Shown one piece after another: positions 1-13,600 of a DNA stretch of 64,000 nucleotides. The stretch covers positions 31,995,861 through 32,059,860 of the forward strand of contig CM020501.1 in NCBI GenBank assembly GCA_009823395.1, written 5' to 3'. This stretch comes from Thamnaconus septentrionalis (taxonomy: Eukaryota > Chordata > Actinopteri > Tetraodontiformes > Monacanthidae). The position numbers and the translations under genes are program-made. Numbering within the stretch: the first letter of the stretch is position 1; the number at the start of each line of letters is the position of its first letter. The notes under the pieces are model-generated. The model did no database searches. It saw only the letters and a program-made list of their open reading frames with translations, and had not been told where the DNA came from.

Positions 1-20
1 AACCTGCTCAACATTAACTT

Positions 21-49
21 CAGACAGACAGACAGACAGACAGACAGAC
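21..49. repeat. (CAGA)n microsatellite
   Basis: About seven perfect copies of a four-base unit. Confidence 0.95.
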
Positions 50-1810
50 CCTGGATTCATAAAGCCCAGACCAATGAATGAGTTAGCTGACTGGGTCTCG
101 ATAGATTCTGACGATTCTGATTGGATAACGTGTTTTCAGGACAGTGACGCTTTCATGTCTGATGTGAATTTCACAGCTGGCTCATGTAGATAAGAGAAAA
201 TATTAAATGTATTATATTGAATGAAACAAATTTGAATTTTTAAGATAATAATTATGTTGTATTTAATACTCGTGTTTTTTGGTGGATTAATTTTTTTCCG
301 TAGGTGTAGGAGGCCCTGAGGGTTTGCCGCTGCTAAATTCACAATATTGAATTGTATGTTTGAATCATATGTTTGAATATGAGAAAAAGAATCTTCTCTA
401 TTTTGTGTGCAAATTTACTTATTCCTGTGGTGTCACTGGCACTGGATAGTATATAGTGATAGTGTCTGCTGTAAGTGTTTAAGTGTTACGTGCCAAGCAG
501 AAAGGAGTGTGTTTTTGTGTTTCTCCTGACTTTTAATCTTTAAAAAACATAATTATATATATATATATACCTACAAATAAGTGGATGAATTGTATGTTGA
601 GGCCAATGTTGAGCTTCCCCTCTTTGAAACACCAGCAGTCGCCAGGTAGGGGAACAGGGAAGAGAATGAGAGAAAAACCTGTTTTTTTTTAAGGCTTTGT
701 CAGCTCAAACTAGGAGTTTTTGACCAAACAAACCTTGTTTTTTGTTGGAGGTAGACCACAAAAATCAATTTGTTGAATCTGGAAATGGCCACAAAGGCAC
801 CCTTCAAAAGAACAGAATTGCTTTGGAATTGACTAGCTATTTCTTTAAAGGACACCTTATAAAACAGATTGTTTATTGCTGGGTTCAGCCTGGTGTGCGC
901 TGAGTTTTAAGGCCCGGCTTTGGCATTCTCAACTTCATTCTACCACCTCATTCATACTTAATGTGATATCAGGGGATGTACTAATTGTTTTTGACTGAGA
1001 GATGATGGGTTGCTGAAATAAAGATAAAGGAATGAATAAAAGAGTGGTGAAGAGTAGGGATTGGAATGAGGGTGAGTGGCTGGGAGAGAATTGGCGTTCA
1101 ACAGGGAGCGAGTGAATGACAGAAATGAAGTGAGATGAATGGAAGCTGAAAAGTGGGGGTTCCTTCCATCCTCTGTAGATCGAGACCAGCAGATCAAAAC
1201 AATGACATGAAAAGCTTTTTTATCTGATGTGTGCTCACATTGTGCTAGATCTGAACTCACTCTTCTGAAAACACAAGATCTGAAGACGCTAACCTGGCTG
1301 GGCTGCCGTTTATTCTCTCAGGTCAAGTAAGTCAAGCGTAGGTTGAAGTGACCACAAGCAAGAAGTGTTTTGCCGCCAGCTAGTGGCTGTTGCACCAGCT
1401 CAGTAATACTCTGAAGAGCTGCGGAGGTCCTGCTGGGACAGTGAAGACAGAGAGTTCTTTGCTCTTTTTTTTTTTTTTTTTTGGTTTTTACCCTGCTGGA
1501 CATGTTTAGCTTCAGGCAGTCAGTTTCACCAGCAGAGACCTTGGATCTCCTCTGCCAATCCCAGTGCACCGACTCCTTAAAATCATCCAATCATTCAAGT
1601 TTGCACTCTTAAAAAACATGCCGAGCTGTTAGCCAGCCTCTCGATATTTGGCCGCTAAGCCAGAAACCTTGTTTCTTCTGCTTGACAGCCTCTTGCACTG
1701 CTGCTGCCCACCAATCCGGCTCGTGTCCCTATGAAACTCTCTAACCTGACAGCAGCTTTGGAAAATCTAAATTCCACATCAACACAGACTTAATGTCTGC
1801 GTCTAAGATC

Positions 1811-2092
1811 TTAAAGGTTCAGTGTGTAAAATTTTTAAGGAAGCCTGATATTTAAGGTAGCGTTTCTGATGGTGCGTTTCACATTTAGGGCTGTGTCAGG
1901 CAGACTTCCTTAAAAAATGGTAACTAGCTAACTTGGAGCAAGACCCTTGCTCTATGTATATTAGAACCATTGCATGGGTAGGAAACCCACCTGCTAGCAC
2001 ACACTTTTATTAATGCATCTATGGACAGCGTGTTAAGCTTTTACCAATATGAAAATCATAAATCAAGCTAAATTTTACAAACTGGACCTTCA
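1811..2092 (+). mobile_element. TTAAAGGT-family MITE, copy 1
   Basis: Starts TTAAAGGTTCAGTGTGTAAAA and ends ...ACTGGACCTTCAA, giving short imperfect terminal inverted repeats. Internal landmarks such as AGCAAGACCCTTGCTCTATG are shared with copies at 33.8-34.7 kb and 42.1-42.4 kb. The TTAA edge is suggestive of TTAA-targeting (piggyBac-like) elements, but the superfamily is inferred. Confidence 0.65.
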
Positions 2093-2359
2093 AACCGCCA
2101 TGTAGCTCAACACAATACAAGCTACACTGGATCAGTGGACCAGTGTGAACTGTCATACTGTTCCAAACCAACAGCACTGCATGGAAATAAAATCCAGTGG
2201 GATCATCGAGTGTCAGCTACACAGCGTCTCTTCAAACACAGTTGTTGTGTTTACGTCTCCTTAGAACCCAGAACGCCTCTGAAGTCACAACCTGTTAACA
2301 TGTAGTCTTCTCTCCTTACAAGCAGGGGCTACTTTAAATGCTTGCATGCCACCACAGCA

Positions 2360-2830
2360 TACGGACGGGGATGCACCGATACGATACCGGCGTGGGTACC
2401 GATGCCAGGGCTAAGTACTCGACTCGTGCTCGTAAAAAGCGTGTCGCTACCACAATTCTAGAACAGGCACGGGCAAACCACGGCCCCGGGGGCCAAATGG
2501 GACCCATTAAACTTTTTAATACGGTCCACACAACTTGAAGAAAGTATATTAATAGTAAGTAAGTCATAAAATAGCAATATTTCATCCACTTTTCAGTGTT
2601 TTCAGAGTCATTTCAATAAAGAGCTAAACACTGTTGAAATGTTTTTGTTCCATTTTCAATTGACATTAAAGCAACATGTTTTCTACATATCCAATGATAT
2701 ATTTATCCCTCCTGTGAGCTGGCTCACCAAAACACTCCATCCATCTGCTGCTGCTCCGGCTCCCTCTGTCACATTTCAGAACCCGCTGTGGCCCCACCAG
2801 TCAAAACGTTTGCCCACCCCTGATCTAGAA
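2360..2830. mobile_element. Decayed DNA-transposon remnants
   Basis: GGGGATGCACCGATACGATAC near 2367 and a GGGGGCCAAATGGG... to GTTTGCCCACCCCTGATCTAG pair at about 2485-2825 look like ends of dispersed teleost elements. There is no coding capacity. Boundaries are uncertain. Confidence 0.35.
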
Positions 2831-4251
2831 AGACATGCTGAAGAATGTTGTTCAAACAACAGAACATCTGTGGGGGGAAAAAGCTACAGTTCCTCAGGCT
2901 GAGCACACAAATGGGTGAGACGATCAGCAACCTTGCCTGCAAGCTCCACGCACTCCCAAAGGTGGGGGGGGGCTGGACTGGCTCTGTTTCCCAGTCCAGG
3001 CCAGCTGCAGGTCTTTCAATCACACTTGGTGGGAGTTCAGATAGGAAACAGGGGCGGTGTGTTAACGGCCCTGCTGGGACTGTGAAACATGATGCGAGTC
3101 AGGTGGTGAAGCCATTCATCTGAAGATGATCAAATGCAGAACCTTACTGCTGTATATGGAAGGGCCTTACTGTTCCTCAGGGCCACCGTGGAGGTCGTCT
3201 TCTTCTGTGGAGAATTACAAATGACACAGAGTCTTGGCTGGATCTATATCTGGGATATGAATGTGCCTATATTTAAGCGCCAGCGCAGCTCTCTGTCAGG
3301 TTATAATGGTCCAAGTAAAGTAAAGTTTGAGAAGACTACTTTTCACTCTGGATCTTTATCCAGGCCCCAGGAGAAGTAACAAGCTGTCACAGCCTTTTAA
3401 TAAGGGGAGGAGGAAGGGACGGTGGCGATCTTCTTCTTGATAAGAACTTGGGTCATTTTCACCATGCAGATACAGACTGTTCCAAAAGCCAAGTCCTGAC
3501 TGTTGTGTGCTGCGACAAAATGTCTTTTCTTTCCAGAACACTTCCAATTTAATCTCACGCTTACTTTATTGCTTACAATAGCGTCTGAAATTCAAAAAGA
3601 AAGCACGCTGACATTTCTGAATGCAGACAGTGAGAAAGATTGTGCACATGAGACGCGAGGGAGCCGACTATGTTGTGTTGCATGTAGTGCGCAGCTTATG
3701 AAACCACCTAAAATCTAACTTCTGGCTGAGAGCTACGGGGGTGTCACAAGATGTGTTCCCTTGAGAAAAAGAACAAGAACGTGGAGGGAAAGGAAAAGAA
3801 AACAAGGCCAGTGTTTGGCATCCACTGTATAAGAGAACATTTTCTCTGGAGACGCAGCGGCGCCAGCAGGAGCTCCTATATTGGCGCTGTGATAAGTGGC
3901 TTTCTTTTCAGCCTCCCTTTCTTTTGCTTCTCAGTTTTATTGGAGTGCTCCCCTGTTTGCTCTTCACCTTGTGTCTATTACTGCCATTTTTCTCTTTGTT
4001 GCCGTCTAGAGAGCGCCGTTATCCCACCTTGCACCACGTTGGCAGGTGAGCCCACACAGAAACCACCAGTCGTCAGCTTCTTTGCATGAACTTGGCATCG
4101 ATTGAAGTTACATACATACATACATTTCACCATTTACTCTCCGACTCCCTAAAACCAAGCATGAAGAATTCTGAGATGGCTATAAAAAAAAAAAAAAAAA
4201 AGCAAAATAAATGAAAACATCTTCAACTTTTTTTTGGAAACAAATGCGTCC

Positions 4252-4580
4252 TTTATTGCATTCTTGCGGCGCTTTTTGACTTCTCTATACCACAGAATCA
4301 GCTTCTTGTTTTAATACATGTACAAGTGTGACACATTTAGCTGAAAAATGCTTATGATTTGAAGTATTGCTGAGACAGATGAATGTAGGTTTTGTGCGAA
4401 CTGACGGTTCTTGTGTTGGTCTTATGTTGTGTCTGCTTTTTGGAAGGAAGTCCGGGAGGGAGTTGTGCTCTGTCGTTGGTCTGCGTTTTGAGCTTGATTT
4501 TTTTTTTGTTATGGTGTTGGGGGGATGTCACAGAAAAGAAGAATTACAATTTACAATTCAATTACAGTTTCAAATTTATT
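4252..4580 (-). terminator. Candidate mad1l1 polyadenylation signals
   Basis: On the gene strand AATAAA occurs at 4580-4575 (about 180 bases after the stop) and again at 4257-4252 (about 500 bases after it). The second is followed by a TTG/GTTTTC-rich stretch like a downstream element. Which is used cannot be told from sequence. Confidence 0.5.
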
Positions 4581-4757
4581 GGAACAAAAAAAAACAAACC
4601 AGAAGGTTAATTTATAAAACATCTGACACAGCACAGTGCTGACTGTGCATGCTTACATGTTTAGAGTGGCATGGGATGGCCAACACTTTGAAATTCATAT
4701 CACACAAAGGTAAAAGTAAACAAAAAATTAAAAAAAATAAAAAGATTTCTGACGCCA

Positions 4758-4907
4758 TCAGATGACAGTTTGTCGACTGAACAGGTCGAGGGTCAGAGCC
4801 GAGAGGAAGGCCGGGATGCTCTTCTGGTGATGCAGATGCAGATCGACCATCTCTCCAAGAGTTTTGGAGAACTCTGTCTCCATGAGCTGCATAACTCCAT
4901 TGGTGCC
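4758..4907 (-). CDS. mad1l1: mad1l1 last coding exon (residues 663-711 and stop)
   Basis: The acceptor is (TG)15-CAG|GGC. 49 codons encode [20 protein letters not shown], then [21 protein letters not shown] and TGA; human ends SIPAFLSSLTLELFSRQTVA. It forms the last part of the C-terminal kinetochore-targeting domain. The acceptor has no ordinary polypyrimidine tract (see findings). Confidence 0.96.
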   Translation of the reverse strand, partial: GTNGVMQLMETEFSKTLGEMVDLHLHHQKSIPAFLSALTLDLFSRQTVI

Positions 4908-4942
<35 letters not shown>

Positions 4943-5081
4943 CATCAGACGACAATACACCATATCAAACACAACATGGGCTATTTTACTCTCCAGAGGA
5001 GGAAAAACCCCTTCAAAGAGAGGCAAGAAGAGTAAAAGTTGCTGCCGTCTGCTGGGAATTGTCAAGTGTGTATGTGAGAGT

Positions 5082-5119
<38 letters not shown>

Positions 5120-8100
5120 ATTCACAGCAGGGTGAAGGTGTCTAAATCTGTGTGGATTAATTAAATGGAATGAAGAGCAGCTCTGGGCGATGGAGTGAAG
5201 GAGAGAGGGGGATGAGGGAAGAAACGAGGGATAAAGTAATTAATGCAGCACAGGGAGGGGAGCGGGGAAGGTATTGGGAGCACAGGCCCATGGCATGCTG
5301 GGAAGATCTCTGAGAAAGCGTCTTGCAGGTCTGTGGCGGGAAGGGAGCCATCAAGTATTGTTTAACAAATACATATAAATATATTTAATAAATCTTATCT
5401 GACCAGATTATTTGCATTCACGATCAGCGCCATCATTGAAAATAAATCAGATACATGTTGCGGACACCCTACAACAGCAGCTGCATAAAGAAATCTATTT
5501 GATAAAGCAATTAGTGAGCTTCCTCAAACACAACAGAATGAGGTGAAGTCAGCTGCTCACTCTGCGTAAAGTGCCGCAAATCCCCAATGGCTGGGAGGCG
5601 AGGATAAGTGAACTAATGCCATTTACTAGCTGAGTGCACAATGCCAAATGAAAGCTAAACACTGGTATGAATGGTGAGTGGTTCCCAGACACAGACTGAC
5701 TGACGAAGGCAAAGACGTTCACCCCAAGCAGAAAGGACAAAACCAATGCGGGAATAATCTGACCTCAGTGAAAATAATGAAGAATGCTCATTAATTATCA
5801 TGGCAACAGACAAAAATAATTAGCATGTAAAAAGCGACTACACACCACAATTCACTCTTTGTGATCTTGAACACAGTTCAAAGGCAGAAAGCGACCTTTT
5901 CTGTGGTACACACAGTCAAGAGGCTTTAAGGGGAACTGATGAGGGAAGGCAACAGAGACTGGGCGGCTCTGGGATTTGTTGCAGTTAAGTGGTAAGAATC
6001 TTATGATATTAAGCCACGTTGACTCCATGCATTGGTGCTTCCCATATTTAAACATACAGTTCTCCCGTTAATTGGCTCATTTGGACAGAGCAATCATGCT
6101 TGGAGGATTTTGTCATTAATATGCAGATGCTTCTTTGGCAATGATGTAAGAATGTGGGGCCACCAAAAGAATCTGAAATATATTTCACTTAAGGATCATG
6201 CGTATAAATATTCAAGCTTCTTCTTGAGTTTTATTGTGCCAAGCCAGTTGACCAACGTGTCTTCAATTAATTAAAAGGTAAAGTGTGTCAAATTTGGCCT
6301 GATTTATGATTTTTATATTCATAGAAGGTTAATATGCTGCCTATAAATACATTAATAACGCGTGTTGGCAATTACCAAACCAAATGTCATTTGATTGTCC
6401 TACTCATGGAAAGGATCTTTCTAATCTCTCTAAGCGTGTTGCTCTAGCTGCCATCTTGCGCCGCTATATTTCTAAGGAAGCCTGGTGTGGACAATCCAGC
6501 TGCCTGACGGCGCGTTTTGTATTTATTAAATGAGAAACTTGTTATTAATAAAAAAAAATTATTTAAAAATCTCATTTTGATATATTTTTTTTAATATTGT
6601 ATTTCGTTTAACAAAATACAATATTAAAAAAAAAAACATATATAGACAGTTTCTTTATATAATTAAATAAATAAACGGTTTATTTATTTAATTCGGCCTC
6701 CAAAGTTGCACTTGAAATAATCAGATGAATATAATAATTACATGACAGTGAGTATAAATAAATCAGTATTCAACCTTTTGTAAGTCAACATGATTCCCAC
6801 AATCAGAAGAGGTTGCAGGAAAAACATCATCTTAGTCCAAGTCACATGTTGATAGAAAAAGTTCTGTGTCCTTGTGATGTTTTTTGGTGAAGTAAATAAA
6901 GAAGAAAGGGAATTTGTTTCATCAAGTTGAGTTGCTTGAATTTAGAAGAGAGAAAAAAAATATTACTGAAGGCCAAACCTTAACAGTAGTAGTGGTAGCA
7001 GTAGTAGAGAGGACCGCTGCAATCCCATTCACCCTCTTCTTCATTTATTCAACTAATGGAAATCAATAGTTGCTAATTTGACATGCAAGGTGTGGCTTCC
7101 AGTGACACACACTGCTGGACTGACAATCACTCACCTAGAAATCTGCTCGAAATCTATGTTTGCCACGACTGGATCAGGTTTGAAGATGTCAAATAAAGAT
7201 TGAAAACGGCAAATATTGAAATAGTGGTTTCCATTTGGAGTGACTAACGACAAGCCAATACAAATGACAACAACTGATTCACACTCGGTTCATACGATGG
7301 CGCTAGCGATTCGTACTGAACGGCGTTAGTGCTGGGTGACTTTCAAAATTCAGTTTGACAGTAGATAAATAATCAATACGTCTGATAAATTACAAAATAT
7401 TGTGGGTAAAAAAAAAAAATCCTTGTCCTTTCCACTAAACCTAAAATATCATCAGACCGTGTAAGCGGACTGTGTGGCTGTGACAGATGGCTTTATAGTG
7501 AGGTGATGACATGTAGTTCACAGATGAGTTGACCTCTGTCAGTGTTCTTCACCACTAATGAGGAGACTTTTCTCCTCGGTCTTGTTCTGTTCACCCTCTG
7601 CTGAAGATCCTCTTGTATTTAACTTTTATATGCACCTTCTTCTCCGCCCATCTGCACGTGCATTGTCAGGCCAGGCAAGCGCAGCGCAGCGCACACGCAC
7701 GCACGCAAACACACACACACACACAAACAAACAAAACAAAACCGCATTGTCATCATCAACAATTCTATTGCAGTGCATAGCTGCTGATGGATGGGAGTAA
7801 AAAACAGAAGGGAAATTAATTGAATAATCAAAACTATGCAGATGAATAGCTTTCAATTTAAATGCAGATTTTGGCATTTTTCTGCAGTCAGGGGGAGGAA
7901 CACAGGAGGTGAAGGGGAGGAAGGCAGAAGCAAACTGAAGCTCCCGTCACAAAAGTGCAATCAGCTGCAATTCTATCCATATGTATGTTTGTATTAGCTG
8001 CTTGTTTACTGTCTTTGCAGTGTCACTCAGGTGTGTGGCCGTGCCATAAATATTTAAAGGCGACGTGTAAACGAGGAAAATCTCTGGTGGGGTGAGTGAT

Positions 8101-10614
8101 CAGTTCCAATAAGTCAAAGGCTGATGAGCCTGATAGAGAAAAGAATAAAATACATTAAGTGGGAATAAGTAGCAGTTGTAAATGAATCACGACCACGTCA
8201 TTAAAATTACTGACAGCAGTAATGAATTACACTGTCCAACTTTCAAATTGCTCCAACTGTACCAGGAGCTCTTGACAGGTGACTCGAGGTATAAGTTGAA
8301 AGAGTTATGGGGTACCAGCATCTGTTACTGTACAATGTGCACTGCCAACCTTCAAAAAGTGGTCAGCGATGGACCAGAGTTGTTCATTTGGCATTAAAAC
8401 ATCACATTTCTGAACCTAACTGACTTTTTTTTTTTTTAGCACTAAAGAGCTCAACCTTCCCAGTCCTGCCTGCAAAGCAACCAACACCCACTCAACGATC
8501 ATTCAAATATATAATGATGCAAAACCTGTGAGTAAATCATGCCAGATAAAACATACTTGATAGAGAAGAGTTAGAGTTCTGTGTCGGATGCAGTTCTGTC
8601 ATTTGCAAGCCGTCACCTTGGAGACAACACAGTACTGATCTGGTTCACAGAAGGCGACCCTGCGGACTTGGAATTATATCAAGCATAACTTTAGCTGTTA
8701 GCATTCGTTTGAGCGCATTTCATGCTATATGCTCGTCCACGGTTTTCTTCTCGCCATTTATAGCAGTGGTAGTGCAACTCTTCCGATTGAAAGATTCACA
8801 TGCACCGAAATGACTGATGAAATAACACCAGTGCAGCTTCACATGCCAATCTTGTACTACCTTAAATCTGACAATGATGAAAGTCGTACGTTGCCTCTTT
8901 AGTGAAGAGAAGAAAATCAACACTAATGACTGGACCTGGGGTTCTCCATTAGGATACATGACCACTTGATCCGTCAAACGTTTACGGGCTATATCTAATC
9001 AATTTACAAAACAGTGAACAGTACAGTAAAAAATTAAATATGTCTAAATATTAAAAGACCAAGTTTCTTTCAAATGTGCATTTTGGCGTTTAAAAACGCA
9101 CACATCTCAGGTGGTTGTAATTTGACAGTTCAGCCAAAGCTTTAGGTAACACGTTTCCAACAATACTTAGTCCATGTACATCATTTCAATTATGAAATGA
9201 TTGAAATTTATTATGATTAACATCATTTTTACTGCAGCTAATCACTTAATGATTACCTTAACAAACACACTCAGCATGTGATGTAGTTTAACAAATCAGA
9301 AGAAAAGGCTGCTTTCAGCCATTAATAATCTTAATTAAGCAAAACTGTGACGCTGATTATGGTCCTTATCAAATAAATAAATAAAAAAGTCTATATATAA
9401 CTGGCTCTACATAAATAAGGCATTTTTTCAAAGAGGGTAAGATTTCATAATGTCAAAACGCCGGAGAGACAAAAATCCAGCCAGTGTGAAATTCTTTGGA
9501 CCATCACACACAAAAGAAAACTTGATTGCGCTACATTTTCAGCAAGATAGCTTCAGAGTGAACTTAAAGCACTAACCCAATTTCTCTTGGCAATCAGTCG
9601 AGCAATTGTGATGCCAGATTGATAAATGTGAGGGCTTGCAGACGTAAAGTGAGTGAATGCAAGAAATGGAAAACAAAGACTGTGACTTTTAGACACAGAA
9701 CATTTACAGAACTGAGGTCTTGGTCAAGTTTCCTGAATCCCATGTTCCACGTCCAGCCGTTGCTGTTTCCAGGAGGCCAGAGATGCAGCTGGTTTCTTAG
9801 AGATGGAGTTGGTTTGTTGGTTGGTCCAAGGTAGGAGAGAACAGAATGGGAAGTTCTTCTGGAGGCTCTTCTTCATCGTTCAGGTGTCATCTTTTCATCC
9901 AGAGTTCTACCGGAGTGCACCAAGCCATCGAGAATCGTTCCCTAGAACCACACCCAGAGTCTCAAGTCCCATACCTTACGTTGGTGTATGAATGTGTGCA
10001 TGAATGGGTGAATGAGAGGCCCTTTGTAAAGTGCTTTGGGGTACCGTGAAGGTGCTGGAAAAGCGCCATATAAGTGCAGTCCATTTACCATACCAATGTC
10101 ACCTGGCCATTCAGCAGAGATATCCCACCAAGACAAAGGGCCAGTGTGTCTGTGGGGTTTCCCACCTGGTAATGAAAATATTCCAAAAAGGCCTGAAACA
10201 TTCATAAATTGTTTCCTTGTCCCTGTACTGGGACAATGATTGGAAATCTGATATCCTGGCGATGGCGACAAGACGAACAGAGTTCTTCTAAAGCGCTAAC
10301 CCAATTTCTCTTGGTGATCAGTCGAGCAATTGCGATGCCAGAATTGTAATTTTTAGGGACTAATTCATTTTAAAGTAAAACAGAATGTTTTTTTTTTTTT
10401 TTTTAATTAATCACAAAATGACCCAATCACCATTCTGAGCAAGATTTTGGTATAGTCTCCTCCACATTACGTACTGTAAAATATTAAGGTGACAGATGTA
10501 AGGCAAGTCATTGAGGGGAAAAAAAGTCCTTAGGTGGACTAATGTCTGCTTCTGATTTATCAAGTTACCATGGAGACAGCAGACATATGCTCGTAACATT
10601 GACTAAAGGAGGTT

Positions 10615-10684
<70 letters not shown>

Positions 10685-13600
10685 GTCCTGGGGCAAGTAA
10701 AAAAAAACTGTCAGGAGAAATCACAGTCAACATTCTCTTTGTCTCAGATTTCTACAACAAGATTCTCTCTATAGGTTTTCCTAAAATAAAATACTATTAC
10801 TGAATTGATTTATTCATTTATTCTTGCATTCTCAGCACTTTTTGTTGTTGATCATTTACTATCAATTTTCTGTGTTCATCTCCATATCATGACATTTGTG
10901 GGTTTTCCAGTCAGTAAATTGAAACAACCCTTGGTGTTTCACTTTACTTTTGAGATGGTGTCGAAGGCCTACCCCTCTGCTTTGACAGGTTCCTTATAAG
11001 TGAACACAGATGGCCTCTCTCCTGTCTCTCAAACCCTCTGTCTTCTCTGTCCAAAAGGTTTACATTGGAGTCCTAAGAGATTGGGGCGGTCCTCACTGCA
11101 CTGGACTGCGTAGACCATGCTGTTTAGTTTGTGCCCTGGTGTTTTGTCCTTTTAATAGACCAGTCTTTTCCAGAGGCGTTGCCGGCTCTGAAACGATCAA
11201 GGATTTTGTGTTGGAGAAAAAAAGAATCCCCCTTAGTTTTTCTGAAAGTCACCAACATAAGAGACAACAATGTCCTTCCTTTTGTTGTCTGGTCCCTGCT
11301 AGCCGTTTGTTCCATATCCTTCCAGTGGTTGATTTTACAAAGGCCCAGTTAGGATAGCCACTAGGAGGTCGTTTCAGGGACGTCCTTATGTTCTGTGGGT
11401 ATGGTATGGTATGGTATGGTATGGTATGGTATGGCATGGTATGGTCTGGTCTGGTCTGTGTGGGTGGGTTTCCTAGAAAGCTCAAGCGTGAGTCTTCCGT
11501 CCTCCTCTATGATGGCAGCACAGTCCAGAAAAGGGGGCGGGTCGGCTGTTGGCAGTGTCTTTCCAGGTGACCTTGATGGGTTGGTCCACTGAGTTGATGA
11601 GTTTGGTGAAGGCTTCCATGTCATGGGTTTTGATTTCAACCCAGGTATCATCCACATATCTGAACTAATGAGAGAGGGAAGTGTCCCTGAAAGACTTTAG
11701 GGCTTTGGGGGGATACCCATTGGGTGAACTCATGGAATCTGTGTTTTTTCCTGAAAAAACCTTCCTGGTTATAAAAATAAGTGATGACGAGGCAAAGGTC
11801 CAGTAAACTGCAAATCTGTTCCGATGTGAAGTTTGTTCAGAGGTAAAGTGATCATTCCTGTTGTAGTGTTGTAAAGTGATAACTCAGTCTTTAATAGTTT
11901 TGTTCTTATTCTCTTGATTCTATTGGAATAGACCGTGCCACACACACGCAGCTGTGCCTCACTTTCGCTGTAGGATTTTGTCGTCAGACGTCCTGAAGAA
12001 AGACCTGTTGTATTTATTTGAACTTGGGACTGGCAGAAAGAGGACGGTGGAATGTGCATTTCTGCTGTGACCATGCCAGGGATTCAACATGAGACCTTCC
12101 AGTCTCAGGAGTGCACACACACACACACACACACGCAGATGCACACTCGTCTACTGTTAATCATTCACAAGTCACTCTGCTTTATTTACTGCCTTCTCCC
12201 TCCTCCCAGCCTCTCAGACAAACACAAACAAACCTCATCCACAAACTATTTTTCAAAGACTAGTTCATAAACTATTGCCTTTAACAAGCAATATTTCTCG
12301 TTTTCACGCTGACCTCAACACATCACATGCTCTCGTCCCATCCCTTTCTCGTGCGAGGTTCGACAGTTAATTGGGACTAAATTTTAATGAGCCAGCCCAC
12401 TGATTACGTCTTCCTCTTTCATTAGGGAAGGAAAGACGGGGGAGAAAGTGTCACAGAAGTGAAGGAGAAACAGAGGAGGAGTTACAGAGACAACATGAAA
12501 AGTCGAGAGAAGTCTGATCGACCGAGAACGTTCAGAAGTTTTGGTGTGTTTGTTTCTCAATTAATGAGCTAATCAATCGTCAAGGTGTCGATGGCTAACT
12601 GTGGGTTTGCTTTGGGAGAGACTTTGTTGTTTGTTTGTTGTTGTGCTCTACTCAGTGGTCCACCACCCATAGAACCTTTTCTGTCCACTGTATGACTCTT
12701 GACTTTGCTTTAAACTTTTGCAACACAACTCAAAATATTACAATCATGATAAAGAGTTTGTTTTTTTTTGTTGTTGTTTTTTGTTTTTGAAGAAGCATCA
12801 CTGCCAATTCTTCAAAAGCAATTAAAGTAATGTCAAAAAGTTTGCATAAATGTACAACTTTGCACTAAGACCTTTATAATGAATTACAGAAGAAAATGTA
12901 TGCATTGACCATCAAAAGTTGCACTCCATGTTATCAGGACAGTGGTGCTTACATGTCTTTGAAAACTTTTCAGAAAAAAAAAGGTTTAAATATCACAGTA
13001 GCAAAGCAAAGGTGTTTATCTCACTGATTAGCAGGGCTTCTGACGTCTAATCACTGAGGGTAATCAACCCTCTCACTGAGGGGTGAGCTAAAAATACAGA
13101 TTGTGCACACACTACACACAAACATTTGATGTATCTTAGATGCCTTCATTTTCAAACTAATCATGGCACCAAAGTCCTTTCATTATAAGACTGACTTGTA
13201 AAGAATTGAAAAACAGCATTTTCCCATCAACGTGCTGTAACTGAGAAGCTTTTGACCTTCAAGACTTCAAGGAGAGTGAGAGAAACCATTGCAATAGTAA
13301 CACTGAGCAAGTTAGTCAAATGTTTGCAACACTAACAAGGCATAAGTAATCCATTATAAAGGAATTCAACATTTACATATCTATACATATTTATTCATCT
13401 GATACCTGTAAGCGAAGCACTTTCATCCATACCATAACAAAACGCTACACAATTAAAAGTTCCGAACAGTAACGTGGTAATTGAAAAAGTAAAATTTGTT
13501 CTTTTTTTAATACTTGAAGGTTAAATGACTATATTTAGTCAGAAAAGCTGCTGTTATTTTATTTTCATTTCCCACTGGCTAGTCTATTTCATTGCTAAAT

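Larger units (their letters stand above)
1..4250. other. 3' flank of mad1l1: no gene seen
   Basis: No spliced or long coding pattern on either strand. It holds a CAGA microsatellite at 21-49, a TTAAAGGT-type element at 1811-2092, a decayed DNA-transposon patch at 2360-2830 and poly-A/T runs. In mammals ELFN1 lies convergently beyond the MAD1L1 3' end; nothing recognisable as ELFN1 is present here. Confidence 0.6.

Noticed and set aside
1..4250. Possible elfn1 3' end, expected from mammalian gene order
   Set aside because: No leucine-rich-repeat or fibronectin-type coding sequence or long open frame is present; the neighbour, if conserved, lies beyond the window.
10626..10676. Possible CRISPR-like or satellite array
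   Set aside because: Plain AG dinucleotide repeat; no spacer structure anywhere in the window.
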